The notes under the pieces are model-generated. The model was not told the DNA's origin. It made no database searches and saw only the letters and a program-made list of their open reading frames with translations. Of a stretch of 64,000 nt of DNA, positions 42,194-50,382 are shown one piece after another. The translations under genes were made by a program, and so were the position numbers. Source of the stretch: Corallococcus macrosporus. Its GTDB lineage: Bacteria > Myxococcota > Myxococcia > Myxococcales > Myxococcaceae. How positions within the stretch are numbered: position 1 is the stretch's first letter; the number at the start of each line of letters is the position of its first letter. The stretch spans positions 434,001 to 498,000 of the forward strand of contig NZ_JAFIMU010000006.1 of assembly GCF_017302985.1 (NCBI RefSeq), given 5' to 3'.

Positions 42194-44001
42194 GGCGAGG
42201 GGGCGGGGCTGAATTCGGCGACGATGACGGTGATGTCGTCGCGCTGGGGCTGACCGGCGCTGTACGCGCGCACGTCCGCGAGGAGCGCGTCACGAAGGGC
42301 GTCGGCGGGGAGGTGCGCGTGGGCCTGGAGCGCGGCGGCCAGGCGCTGCGTGCCGTAGAGCCGGTTGGCTCCGTCGCGCGCCTCCGTCAGGCCGTCCGTG
42401 TACCAGACGATGATGTCGCCAGGGCTCAGCTGCGCCTGGCGCGACGTGAACTGCGACGCGACGTTCGCGCCCAGGAGCGGTCCGCGCGCCGGCAGCGACG
42501 CCATCTGCCGCGTGTTCCGGTTGTAGATGGCCGCCGCCGGGTGGGCGCCCGCCGCGTAGTCGATGCTGCCGCTGTACACGTCGATGACCGCGAGCGCGCT
42601 GGACATCTGGTGCTCGCCACGGCCCACGTTGGCCAGCGTCACGTTGAGCGCGGTGATGAGCATCTGCGCGTGCACCTGCGACGGCTCGCGCAGCGTCATC
42701 GCGGAGGCGAAGCCGCTGGTGGCGCTGGTGGCGACCAGCGACGTGGACAGGCCGTGGCCCGTCACGTCTCCAATGCCGATGACGACGCGCCGGTCGTCCA
42801 GCGCGGCGCGGAACCACCAGTCGCCGCCGCACGCGTCCGCGGGCACCACCAACCCGGCCAGCCGCAGCGGCCCCACCGTCACGGCCTCGCGGCCCGGGAG
42901 CAGCGTCTCCTGCACCGTGCGCGCGAGCGACACCTCGCGCTCCAGCTGCGCCTTGGCGCGCACGTCCTCCAAGAGGACCTTGATGCGCTCCGCCATGTGG
43001 TTGAACACCACGCCCAGCGTCGTCACCTCGCGGCCCGCGCCCGGCGCCGTGCCCGCGCGAGCGCCCAGGTCACCGGCGGCCAGCTGCATCACGCGGTGGG
43101 TGAGGACACCCAGCGGCTTGGTGATGCGTCGGCTCTGGAAGGCGGCCAGCACGCCGGCCAGCACCACGAAGCCCACGCCCAGTCCCACGATGCGCAGCGT
43201 GTTCGCGCGCACCGCGGCGCGGTTGGTCTCCTCCAGCTCGTGGAGCTGCTTCTGCAGGTCCTCCAGCGAGTAGCTGATGACGACCACGCCCTTGCCGCCC
43301 TGCGAGCCGTAGTCGAGCGGCTCCTGGAACTCGAAGACGGGCTGGCCCTGGAAGAAGGCGCTGGCCCAGCGGCGCTCCGCGGTGCGGCCTCCGGAGGACT
43401 CGCCCAGCTTCGCGGCCGGGTCGCTGTCCGCGACGAGCTGCCCGTCCGCGTCGAACATCTGCACGCGCAGGATGTTGCGGTTGTCCGCGATGATGGAGCG
43501 CGCGACCTCCGTGAGGAACGCGTAGTTGTTGTCGCGCAGGCTGGTGGCCGAAGTGAGCGCCAGCGTGTGGCTCACCGTCTGGCCCAGCTCGCGAGCCTGG
43601 GACTGGAGCCGCTGCGTGAAGCGATCCGACGTCGCGGTGAGCTGCGCCTCCGTCGTCTTCGCCGACAGCGCGGCCAAGAGGCCCACGATGATGATGACCA
43701 GCGCGCCCGTGGTGAGCAGCAGCAGCTGATCCAACCGCAGCCCGCGGATGGCGGCCACGTTGGGCAGCTCTCCCGCCTCCATGGGCGCGATGACCGTGCT
43801 CGTGGGCTCCGCGGCCGGCAGCCCCAGCGCTCCCGTCAGGCGGGTGGCCGTGTTCTCCCCTCGCAGGGCGGTGAGGTCCCGGGAGTGGGTGCCCGTGTAC
43901 TCCGGAGGAGGGGGCGGGGTGCCGGGCCCTGCGTCGTGGGAATCTCCGGACGCGTCAGGGGAGTCAGGCACGGGGTCGAGGCGCGTGTTCGTACGGGACA
44001 A
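42190..44001 (-). CDS. HAMP-linked SpoIIE/RsbU-type PP2C phosphatase
   Basis: A 603-residue membrane sensor phosphatase. A proline-rich cytoplasmic N-terminus (1-88) precedes helix TM1 (89-112), a periplasmic sensor region of about 150 residues with helical and PAS/Cache-like parts, TM2 (266-288), a HAMP domain (289-342) and a PP2C SpoIIE domain (370-600). The catalytic metal ligands are present: Asp394 (GGDWW), Asp412 (GDVTGHG), Asp536 (TDGLTEA) and Asp588/589 (RDDIT). Such enzymes dephosphorylate STAS proteins in partner switching. The TTG start at 44001 has only a weak ribosome site, so the first residues are uncertain. It heads the TPR-PhnD operon. Confidence 0.87.
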   Translation of the reverse strand: MSRTNTRLDPVPDSPDASGDSHDAGPGTPPPPPEYTGTHSRDLTALRGENTATRLTGALGLPAAEPTSTVIAPMEAGELPNVAAIRGLRLDQLLLLTTGALVIIIVGLLAALSAKTTEAQLTATSDRFTQRLQSQARELGQTVSHTLALTSATSLRDNNYAFLTEVARSIIADNRNILRVQMFDADGQLVADSDPAAKLGESSGGRTAERRWASAFFQGQPVFEFQEPLDYGSQGGKGVVVISYSLEDLQKQLHELEETNRAAVRANTLRIVGLGVGFVVLAGVLAAFQSRRITKPLGVLTHRVMQLAAGDLGARAGTAPGAGREVTTLGVVFNHMAERIKVLLEDVRAKAQLEREVSLARTVQETLLPGREAVTVGPLRLAGLVVPADACGGDWWFRAALDDRRVVIGIGDVTGHGLSTSLVATSATSGFASAMTLREPSQVHAQMLITALNVTLANVGRGEHQMSSALAVIDVYSGSIDYAAGAHPAAAIYNRNTRQMASLPARGPLLGANVASQFTSRQAQLSPGDIIVWYTDGLTEARDGANRLYGTQRLAAALQAHAHLPADALRDALLADVRAYSAGQPQRDDITVIVAEFSPAPSP

Positions 44002-44345
44002 AGGCAGACCTGGGAGAGCCCGCGGGGGAACGCGGTCGGGACGGCGCGGACTCTATCTCACTTCCTGATTGACGCGAGGAGTCCACCTGTCGGGCTTTCC
44101 CCTGGGAGCGCCCCTTCCTCCGGCCCCCCAGCGGCCGTGCGATCAGCCACCACCCCGGGTGTCCCCCCCTCCTGCGTGGAGCAGCACGTCAGAGGGGATG
44201 GATGAGTTCCGCTCATTGCCGCGTCGCGCCACCCGGGGGCCCAAACGGTGACGGCGAACACCCGTGACATCACCGCGCTTGAGTCGGGAGGCCGCGATCG
44301 GAGTATAGGGGCGTCCCTTTCCTTTCCCTTCGAGGTCGTCCGCCC
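44002..44345. other. Divergent intergenic region without a gene
   Basis: This is the only gap above 300 bases. It lies between the SpoIIE phosphatase start (leftward) and the E1 alpha start (rightward), so it should hold both promoters. A possible sigma-70-like pair for the rightward gene is TTGAGT (44279-44284) and TATAGG (44304-44309), but the 19-base spacing is long. I see no RNA gene or ORF with coding bias. Confidence 0.5.
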
Positions 44346-45353
44346 GTGTCCCGGCCCCGGTTGATCAAAGAAAACTCCGCGCCGCTTTCGCTCGCCCGAG
44401 AGCAGCTGATCCGCATCCACGACCTGATGGTGAAGGCGCGAGTCCTGGAGGAGCGCCTCATCCAGATGTACAAGCAGGGCCACGGCTACTTCTGGATTGG
44501 CGGCCCCGGTGAGGAGGCGTTCAACGTCCCCCTGGGCATGCTCATGAAGGTGGGCGAGGGCCCGGCCTACGACTACCTCCACGCGCACTACCGCCAGTCC
44601 GCGACGCTGCTGGCCATGGGCGAGGAGCCCATCGGGGCGCTGCGGCAGATGAAGAACACGGCCACGGACCCCTACTCCGGCGGCCGCAACTTCGCGGGCC
44701 ACTTCAGCCGGCGCTCGAAGAACATCGCCCCGGTCACCTCTCCCATCGAGGTGCAGTACGCCATCGCGCCGGGCACGGCCATGGCCCAGAAGCGCCACGG
44801 CGGCGAGGGCATCACCATCGTCACCGGCGGCGACGCGGGCACGGCCGAGGGCGATTTCGCCAGCGGCCTCATCTGGAGCAGCCGCCCGGCGAACCCGCTG
44901 CCCATCCTGATCATCGTCACGAACAACAAGTGGGGCATCAGCACCACGTCGGACGGTCAGCACGGCGAGACGAACATCGCGGACCGCGCGCGCGCCTTCA
45001 ACATCCCGGCGAAGACCATCAACGGCAATGATCCGGTGGAGTCCTACCAGGAACTGCAGGCCGCGATGGACTACGTGCGCAAGGAGCGCAAGCCGTACTT
45101 CATCGAGGCGCGCGTGTCGCGCCTGTACGGGCACTCGTCCGCGTCCGGCGCCAACTTCGTGAACGAGGAGCAGGACTGCCTGCGCCTGTTCGAGGCGCGG
45201 CTGGAGCAGGAAGGCGTCCTCGACCGCAAGCAGATGGAAGAGGTCCGCAACCGCTACACGGAGGAGCTGGCCGCCGCGGCGCGCACCGTGCGTGACGAGC
45301 CGCAGCCCTCTGGCGACTCCATCTGGGAACACATCTACGCGGAGAAGAAATAA
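44346..45353 (+). CDS. 2-oxoacid dehydrogenase E1 component, alpha subunit
   Basis: A 335-residue thiamine-diphosphate enzyme subunit. The TPP motif runs from GGDAGTAEGDFASGL (161-175) to VTNNKWGIS (191-199). The substrate-side His region is at YDYLHAHYRQ (75-84), and the family's regulated loop RLYGHSSASG is at 259-268. E1 alpha/beta pairs decarboxylate pyruvate, branched-chain 2-oxoacids or acetoin and pass the acyl group to an E2. The alpha/beta split points to the pyruvate or branched-chain type; myxobacteria use branched-chain oxoacids to make iso-fatty acids. The GTG start has GAGG about 10 bases upstream. The beta gene begins 2 bases after the stop. No E2 or E3 is in the window. Confidence 0.87.
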   Translation: MSRPRLIKENSAPLSLAREQLIRIHDLMVKARVLEERLIQMYKQGHGYFWIGGPGEEAFNVPLGMLMKVGEGPAYDYLHAHYRQSATLLAMGEEPIGALRQMKNTATDPYSGGRNFAGHFSRRSKNIAPVTSPIEVQYAIAPGTAMAQKRHGGEGITIVTGGDAGTAEGDFASGLIWSSRPANPLPILIIVTNNKWGISTTSDGQHGETNIADRARAFNIPAKTINGNDPVESYQELQAAMDYVRKERKPYFIEARVSRLYGHSSASGANFVNEEQDCLRLFEARLEQEGVLDRKQMEEVRNRYTEELAAAARTVRDEPQPSGDSIWEHIYAEKK

Positions 45354-45355
45354 CC

Positions 45356-46411
45356 ATGGCGAACATGGCACAGGCCATCCGCATGGCCCTGCACTACGCG
45401 GAAGAGAACCTGGGCGTCACCGACATCTTCGGCGAGGACGTGGGCGCCCCGCTGGGCGGCGTCTTCACCTGCACCCAGGGCCTGAAGACGGCGTGGAACA
45501 GCCCCCTGGACGAGCGCGGCATCATCGGCACGGCCATGGGCCTGGCGATGGCGGGCAACCGCCCCGTCGCGGAGATCCAGTTCTGCGACTACATCTACAA
45601 CACCATCGACCTGCTCAAGCTCGCGGGCAACACGCACTGGGCGACGAACGGTGACTGGGCCATGCCCATGGTGGTGCGCACGCCCGTGGGCAGCGGCATC
45701 CGCGGGTCGCTGTACCACTCGCATTCCTTCGACGCGACGATGACGCACATCCCCGGCTGGAAGGTGGTCATCCCCTCCACGCCGCTGGACGCGTACGGCC
45801 TGCTCATCTCCGCGTGCCAGGACCCCAACCCCGTCATGTTCCTGGAGCCCAAGGCGCTGCTGCGCGTGAAGGGCGAGGAGCGCATCCCCGGGGAGCCCGA
45901 GGACGACCGCGCGCTGTCGAAGATGATCGACGCGCCGCTGGGTGACCGCTCGCAGTGGAAGCCCCAGTGGCCCGCGCTGGAGGCGTTCGCCATCCCCATT
46001 GGCAAGGGCAAGCGGGTGCGCGAGGGCACCCAGGCCACCGTCGTCAGCTACGGCCGCACGATGCCCCTGTGCATCAAGGCCGCGGCGCAGCTGGCGGAGG
46101 AAGGCCTGAGCGTGGAGGTCATCGACATGCGCTCGCTCTGGCCGTACGACTGGGACCTCATCAAGGCCTCCATCCAGAAGACGGGCCGCGTGCTCTTCGT
46201 CAACGAGGACACCGAAGTGACGAACTTCGGCGAGCACCTGGTCCGGCGCACCGTGGACGAGCTGTTCTACTCGCTGCTCGCGCCGCCCCGCCTGGTCGCC
46301 GGCAAGTTCATCCCGGGCATCGGCCTGGCGGACGCGCTGGAGATGGCGTCGGTGCCGCAGCAGAACGACATCACCACCGCCCTGCGCAGCCTCTGCGGCG
46401 AGCAGCCTTAA
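45356..46411 (+). CDS. 2-oxoacid dehydrogenase E1 component, beta subunit
   Basis: A 351-residue partner of the E1 alpha protein. Typical sequence: FGEDVGAPLGGVFTCTQGL (22-40, contains the Glu that activates TPP), FCDYIYNTIDLLKLAGNTHW, the VVRTPVGSGIRGSLYHSHS segment and a C-terminal transketolase-like domain with VEVIDMRSLWPYDWDLI and LFVNEDTEV. It follows the alpha gene with a 2-base gap. Two GC hairpins (46423-46480) end the transcript. The beta subunit supplies part of the TPP site in an alpha2beta2 heterotetramer in the cytoplasm. Confidence 0.9.
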   Translation: MANMAQAIRMALHYAEENLGVTDIFGEDVGAPLGGVFTCTQGLKTAWNSPLDERGIIGTAMGLAMAGNRPVAEIQFCDYIYNTIDLLKLAGNTHWATNGDWAMPMVVRTPVGSGIRGSLYHSHSFDATMTHIPGWKVVIPSTPLDAYGLLISACQDPNPVMFLEPKALLRVKGEERIPGEPEDDRALSKMIDAPLGDRSQWKPQWPALEAFAIPIGKGKRVREGTQATVVSYGRTMPLCIKAAAQLAEEGLSVEVIDMRSLWPYDWDLIKASIQKTGRVLFVNEDTEVTNFGEHLVRRTVDELFYSLLAPPRLVAGKFIPGIGLADALEMASVPQQNDITTALRSLCGEQP

Positions 46412-46422
46412 AGCCGCGCGCG

Positions 46423-46480
46423 TTCCGCCGAGCGCGGAAAGTCACACGGGCCGCCGTTCCTCTTTGGAGGCCGGCGGCCC
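46423..46480 (+). terminator. Two consecutive hairpins ending the E1 operon
   Basis: TTCCGC (46423-46428) pairs with GCGGAA (46434-46439). GGGCCGCCG (46448-46456) pairs perfectly with CGGCGGCCC (46472-46480) and is followed by TGTCGTT. The second is the stronger candidate. Confidence 0.65.
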
Positions 46481-46526
46481 TGTCGTTAGAATCCCAACTT
46501 CCGTGTCCCAGCCCATCGTCCGCACC

Positions 46527-46997
46527 ATGACCCCCGCCCCAGACGCCAACGCCTTCCGGATCCGCCGCGCGCGCCGCGGCGACGCCGAGGTCATGGCCCA
46601 GCTGCTGCGCGAGCTGGGCTACCCCCAGGGTACCGATCAACAGACCGTGCACTGGGTCATCAGCCATCCGGAGATCGAGATCTTCGTCGCGGGAGACCCG
46701 CAGGACCGCGCGGTGGGCATGGTGTCCTTCTCCCACCGGCCGCAGCTGCGGCTACGCGGGCGCGTGGCCACCGTGGACGAGCTCGTCGTGTCCGAGGGCT
46801 GGCGCCGCCGGGGCGTGGGCCGCGCGCTGCTCGCGCAGGTGGCCCAGCGCGGCAAGGTGCTGAGCGTGAAGCAGCTCCAGCTCATCGCCCCCATCAACGT
46901 CACCGACGAGACGCGCGCCTTCTACCGGGCGTGCGGCTACGTGGAGGGCGACTCCGGGGTGTTCCGCCACGCGGAGTACGAGCAGCCGCAGAAGTAG
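46527..46997 (+). CDS. GNAT family N-acetyltransferase
   Basis: A 156-residue protein. The acetyl-CoA loop is in VVSEGWRRRGVGRALLAQV (motif A, R-R-x-G-x-G/A), preceded by the ATVDEL strand and followed by TRAFYRACGYVEGDSGVF (motif B). GNAT enzymes acetylate amines on proteins, antibiotics or small molecules; the substrate cannot be predicted. ATG 46527 is used; a GTG at 46503 is in frame and possible. It follows the E1 operon terminator, so it probably has its own promoter. Confidence 0.85.
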   Translation: MTPAPDANAFRIRRARRGDAEVMAQLLRELGYPQGTDQQTVHWVISHPEIEIFVAGDPQDRAVGMVSFSHRPQLRLRGRVATVDELVVSEGWRRRGVGRALLAQVAQRGKVLSVKQLQLIAPINVTDETRAFYRACGYVEGDSGVFRHAEYEQPQK

Positions 46998-47064
46998 CGG
47001 CGGTGGTGGAGGTCCCGCGAGGGCCCGGTGCTCACCCCGGGGCCCCGTCGCGGGTTGAAGCCGC

Positions 47065-47421
47065 TCAGCGCTTGAAGCTCGCGATCACGCGGCGCAGGCG
47101 CTCGTGGTCCTCTTCGCTCACGTCGATGAAGCGCACGCCGATGGCCTCCGCCTCGTCGCGCACCCAGGCGACGATGCCGGTGAGGTGGAACTCCTCGCCG
47201 TCCACCACCATGGCCAGCCGCACCTGCGAGCCCACGTCGTAGGACTTGCGCGTGCGCAGGCACAGCCCTCCGGCGGACAGGTTCAGCGAGTAGGCGCGCA
47301 GCGCGCGCGCCGCGTCCTCCATCTGCTCGAAGCGCACCTCGAACCGCGCCGCCACGCGCTCCTCGGCGCGGCGGTTCATGTACGGGTCTGGCTCTACCGG
47401 CCCATCCAACTTCGTGTTCAT
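47065..47421 (-). CDS. PilZ-domain protein
   Basis: A 118-residue protein. ATG 47421 (MNTKLDGP) is chosen; an in-frame start 63 bases upstream lacks support. It has the RRAEERVAARFEVRF beginning, the SLNLSAGGLCLRT motif (D/N-x-S-x-x-G) and the GIVAWVRDEAEAIGVRFID end of PilZ domains. In the family, RxxxR plus D/NxSxxG bind cyclic di-GMP; here RAEER and NLSAGG match, so binding is likely. Single-domain PilZ proteins usually control motility, secretion or exopolysaccharide. It is divergent from a Cys-rich lipoprotein gene. Confidence 0.87.
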   Translation of the reverse strand: MNTKLDGPVEPDPYMNRRAEERVAARFEVRFEQMEDAARALRAYSLNLSAGGLCLRTRKSYDVGSQVRLAMVVDGEEFHLTGIVAWVRDEAEAIGVRFIDVSEEDHERLRRVIASFKR

Positions 47422-47548
47422 GCGCACCCTGACCCCCTCGGTTCTCGGACCGGAAGTGTCGGCTGGTTTCCAGGCCCGGTTCAAGGGCCCCCGGACGACG
47501 GAACGGCTCGTGTAAGTCCCAGGCTACTTCGACGCCAGGAGTTTCCGG

Positions 47549-48439
47549 ATGCGTGCACGTCTCGTGTTGTTGGGTGGCGCCCTGATGATGGGGTTGTGGG
47601 TGGCGGGCTGCGACGACGAACCAACTGTCCGACCGCCAACGGATGCGGGTACTACCCTGGATTCCGGGACGGACGGCGGTGATTCCGGGACTGTCGATGG
47701 CGGCGATGGCGGCGGCGGTGGCTCCTCCGACTTCGCCTGCAACGTGGGGAAGCAGGAGGGCTGCGCCGCGGGCCAGGGCTGTCTGTACACGGACCTGGCG
47801 GATGGCGGCACGGGCAGCCAGTGCTTCACGGGCGCGTGCGACGTGGTCCGCCAGGACTGTCCGTCCGGGCAGCGGTGCACGTACGTGGGGCTGGACGGCG
47901 GGGGCTCGGAGCGCCAGTGCGTCGCGGCGGGCACCGCCACGGAGGGCGCGCCGTGCACGCTGGCCGAGTCGCCGCCGGGCCAGCGGTATGACACGTGCGC
48001 GGCGGGCCTCTACTGCAAGGACGAGTCGCAGGGCGACGGCGGCCTCGCGTTCTTCTGCCGCAAGCTGTGCCACGCGACGTCCGACTGCGGCTCCGGCGAG
48101 TGCAACACGGTGCTGCGCCTGAGCGGCACGCGCGAGCTGCCGCTGGTGTGCGGCCCGGCCTCCGCGTCGTGTGATCCGTTCGCGCAGGACTGCGAGAGCC
48201 CGCTGGGCTGCTACCCGGCCGCCAACGGTCCGGTGTGCGCGGGCCAGGGTTCGCTGGGCGAAGGCGCCTCGTGCGAGTTCAGCAACCAGTGTTCACGGGG
48301 AAGCACCTGCGTGGTGGCCGGCGGCAGCGGGACGTGCCGGACGCTGTGCCGCACGCCCGCCGGTTCACCGGGGTGCGCGAACGGCGCGGCCTGCCGGCCC
48401 ATCAACAACAACGGCGACGTGGGCGCCTGCGCCCCGTAG
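47549..48439 (+). CDS. Cysteine-rich lipoprotein, unknown
   Basis: A 296-residue lipoprotein (WVAGC, lipid Cys21) with AGGAG 8 bases before ATG 47549. After the anchor comes a 40-residue Asp/Gly/Thr linker (DGGDSGTVDGGDGGGGG). Then come about 24 cysteines in repeating short loops, such as GCAAGQGCLYT, CPSGQRCTYV, TCAAGLYCKD and QCSRGSTCVV. The pattern suggests several small disulfide-stabilised modules exposed at the outer surface. Such proteins are frequent in myxobacteria but have no known function. No enzyme motif is seen. Confidence 0.75.
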   Translation: MRARLVLLGGALMMGLWVAGCDDEPTVRPPTDAGTTLDSGTDGGDSGTVDGGDGGGGGSSDFACNVGKQEGCAAGQGCLYTDLADGGTGSQCFTGACDVVRQDCPSGQRCTYVGLDGGGSERQCVAAGTATEGAPCTLAESPPGQRYDTCAAGLYCKDESQGDGGLAFFCRKLCHATSDCGSGECNTVLRLSGTRELPLVCGPASASCDPFAQDCESPLGCYPAANGPVCAGQGSLGEGASCEFSNQCSRGSTCVVAGGSGTCRTLCRTPAGSPGCANGAACRPINNNGDVGACAP

Positions 48440-48654
48440 GCAAGGGATTGCCCACCGAAGGAAGCGTCCGGCCCGGGGTGGCGAGCGCGCGGGTCCTCCC
48501 GGGGGCCGTGCCGCCACCTTCAGGGGCGGAGCCTGCGCCGGCCGTTCCCGGCGCGGGGGATGTTCACGGCCTCCCGGATTGGCGCGCGCCATGAATCCCC
48601 GGGTCGCCGCGAAGGCACGTCGTGCACATTGTCTTGCGCCGGGAGGTCGTGGGC

Positions 48655-49926
48655 ATGGGTCTGAGGAAGGCGCTGCGCTGGGGATGTTTCGGGGTCCTGG
48701 GCCTGCTGGCGGGATGTGGGGGCATGGATGACGGCGGCGCGCCGGAGGAGGGCCTTGGCCAGGGCCACACGGACGCCGAGGTCACCGCGCCCGCGGATGG
48801 CCTGGAGGTTGCGCCCGCACTGACCCTGCACGACGAGCGCCGGGTGCAGGCCACGCCGCCCCTGGCTCCCCTCCCCGCCCGCTTCCAGCCCGCCTTCCAT
48901 CAGTCCCTGCGGGAGTCGGTCTCCGTGGGCACCGTCACCACGTACCGGATGAAGGTGCCGGTGGGGCGCACGGGCGGCCGCGTGCGGGTCACCTTCCGCT
49001 CCGGCGACGGCAGCCTGACGCTGCAGCGGGCCACGGTGGCGAAGGCTGGCGCCAACGGCGCGCTGACGTCCGCTCCGGTGGCGCTCACCTTCAACGGCGG
49101 CGCGGGCTTCACCACGGGCACGCGCACGCTGGTGACGTCGGATCCGGTCGCGTTCCCGGTGGCCTTCGGCGACGAGCTGGCCATCTCCTTCGAGGTGAAG
49201 GGCGCCCTGGGCAAGAGCCGCATCCAGGCGTTCCCGGACAGCTGGACGCGGGCCGGGGCGTACGCGACGGCGCAGGGCGCGCTGGGCGGCCAGGCCTGGG
49301 AGTTCGCCACGGGCGTGGCGACGGTGGACGTGGAAGGCACGCCGGGCCGGTCCTTCGTGACCATCGGCGACAGCATCACGGAAGGCTACATGGATGACCG
49401 GAACGACACGCGCGACACGTGGTCGTTCCTGACGCAGCGGCAGCTGGGCGTGCCGGTGGTGAACTCGGGGGCGTCCGGACAGGGCTTCTGGGACGCGAAC
49501 CTCCAGCTTCCGCAGGAGGTGCTGTCCCTGCAGGGCGTCACCGACTGCATCGTCCTGCTGGGCGTCAACGACCTGGCCGCGGCGGACATGACGGTCCCGA
49601 AGCTGCAGCAGCGGATGACGCAGCTGCTGGATCAACTCCAGCCCATGTGCCGGCTGTGGGTGAGCACGCTCCTGCCCAAGGAGAAGATGGGCGCGGACGG
49701 CGGCGACGTGGAGCTGATGAAGGCCCAGCGCCACGAGTTCAACGCGTGGATCCGCGGCCTGACGCGAGCGGACGTCATCGACCTGGAGGCCGTGACGCGC
49801 CAGCCGGGCAACGTGGACCTCTTCATCGATGGCCTGGAGACCGACGGCATCCACCCGAACGCGAAGGGCCACCAGCTCATGGCGGCCGAGGTGGTGCGCG
49901 TCCTCAAGGCGAAGGGCGGCCTGTAG
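48655..49926 (+). CDS. SGNH/GDSL-type hydrolase lipoprotein
   Basis: A 423-residue protein starting at ATG 48655 with GGGAGG 8-9 bases upstream; an in-frame start at 48622 lacks this site. The lipoprotein signal ends LLAGC (near residue 18). An N-terminal domain of about 200 residues looks like a beta-sandwich (carbohydrate-binding or jelly-roll type, inferred). The SGNH hydrolase follows, with block I TIGDSITEG (catalytic Ser), block II with GASGQG, block III LLGVNDL and block V DGIHPN (Asp/His). Enzymes of this type remove acyl groups from sugars or lipids; it should act at the cell surface. Confidence 0.87.
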   Translation: MGLRKALRWGCFGVLGLLAGCGGMDDGGAPEEGLGQGHTDAEVTAPADGLEVAPALTLHDERRVQATPPLAPLPARFQPAFHQSLRESVSVGTVTTYRMKVPVGRTGGRVRVTFRSGDGSLTLQRATVAKAGANGALTSAPVALTFNGGAGFTTGTRTLVTSDPVAFPVAFGDELAISFEVKGALGKSRIQAFPDSWTRAGAYATAQGALGGQAWEFATGVATVDVEGTPGRSFVTIGDSITEGYMDDRNDTRDTWSFLTQRQLGVPVVNSGASGQGFWDANLQLPQEVLSLQGVTDCIVLLGVNDLAAADMTVPKLQQRMTQLLDQLQPMCRLWVSTLLPKEKMGADGGDVELMKAQRHEFNAWIRGLTRADVIDLEAVTRQPGNVDLFIDGLETDGIHPNAKGHQLMAAEVVRVLKAKGGL

Positions 49927-50028
49927 GCGCCTGCCCGGCTGGAAAGCGCACGGGGGATTTGAATAGTTTCGGGGCCGCCGCGTCCAGGCGGCATTCCCCG
50001 TCTTTCCCTGCTCCCGGAGCCATCCCCC

Positions 50029-50382
50029 ATGCGCGCCCTTCCCGCCGCCCTCGTCGTCGCCTGCCTCGCCCTGCCCTCGCTCGTCCACGCGTCCGCGCTG
50101 CGCTGTGACAACAAGCTGGTGTCGGAAGGGTCCTCCAAGGCGGACGCGCTGGCCAAGTGCGGCGAGCCCGTGACGAAGGAGACCAAGACGCAGTACGTGA
50201 CCAACAAGGCCAAGACCGGGACGCGGGACCCGAGCCGCTACGACGAGGCCTCCACGGAGGTCACCACCTCCACGACCATCGAGGAGTGGACCTACAACTT
50301 CGGTCCCAACCGGTTCATGCAGACCGCCATCTTCCGCGACGGCAAGCTGGTGGACGTGCGCAGCGGCTCCTACGGCTACTGA
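50029..50382 (+). CDS. DUF2845 family periplasmic protein
   Basis: A 117-residue secreted protein (signal peptide to VHA, about residue 21). The mature part starts with ALRCDNKLVSEGSSKADALAKCGEP (the two cysteines of the family) and ends IEEWTYNFGPNRFMQTAIFRDGKLVDVRSGSYG, matching DUF2845. Function unknown. Between these is a Thr/Lys-rich insert that most members lack (inference). It overlaps the convergent gene's stop by 7 bases. Confidence 0.85.
   Translation: MRALPAALVVACLALPSLVHASALRCDNKLVSEGSSKADALAKCGEPVTKETKTQYVTNKAKTGTRDPSRYDEASTEVTTSTTIEEWTYNFGPNRFMQTAIFRDGKLVDVRSGSYGY

Noticed and set aside
44279-44309. Possible sigma-70 promoter TTGAGT ... TATAGG before E1 alpha
   Set aside because: The 19-base spacing is longer than usual and the match is moderate. 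Mentioned only as a weak candidate.
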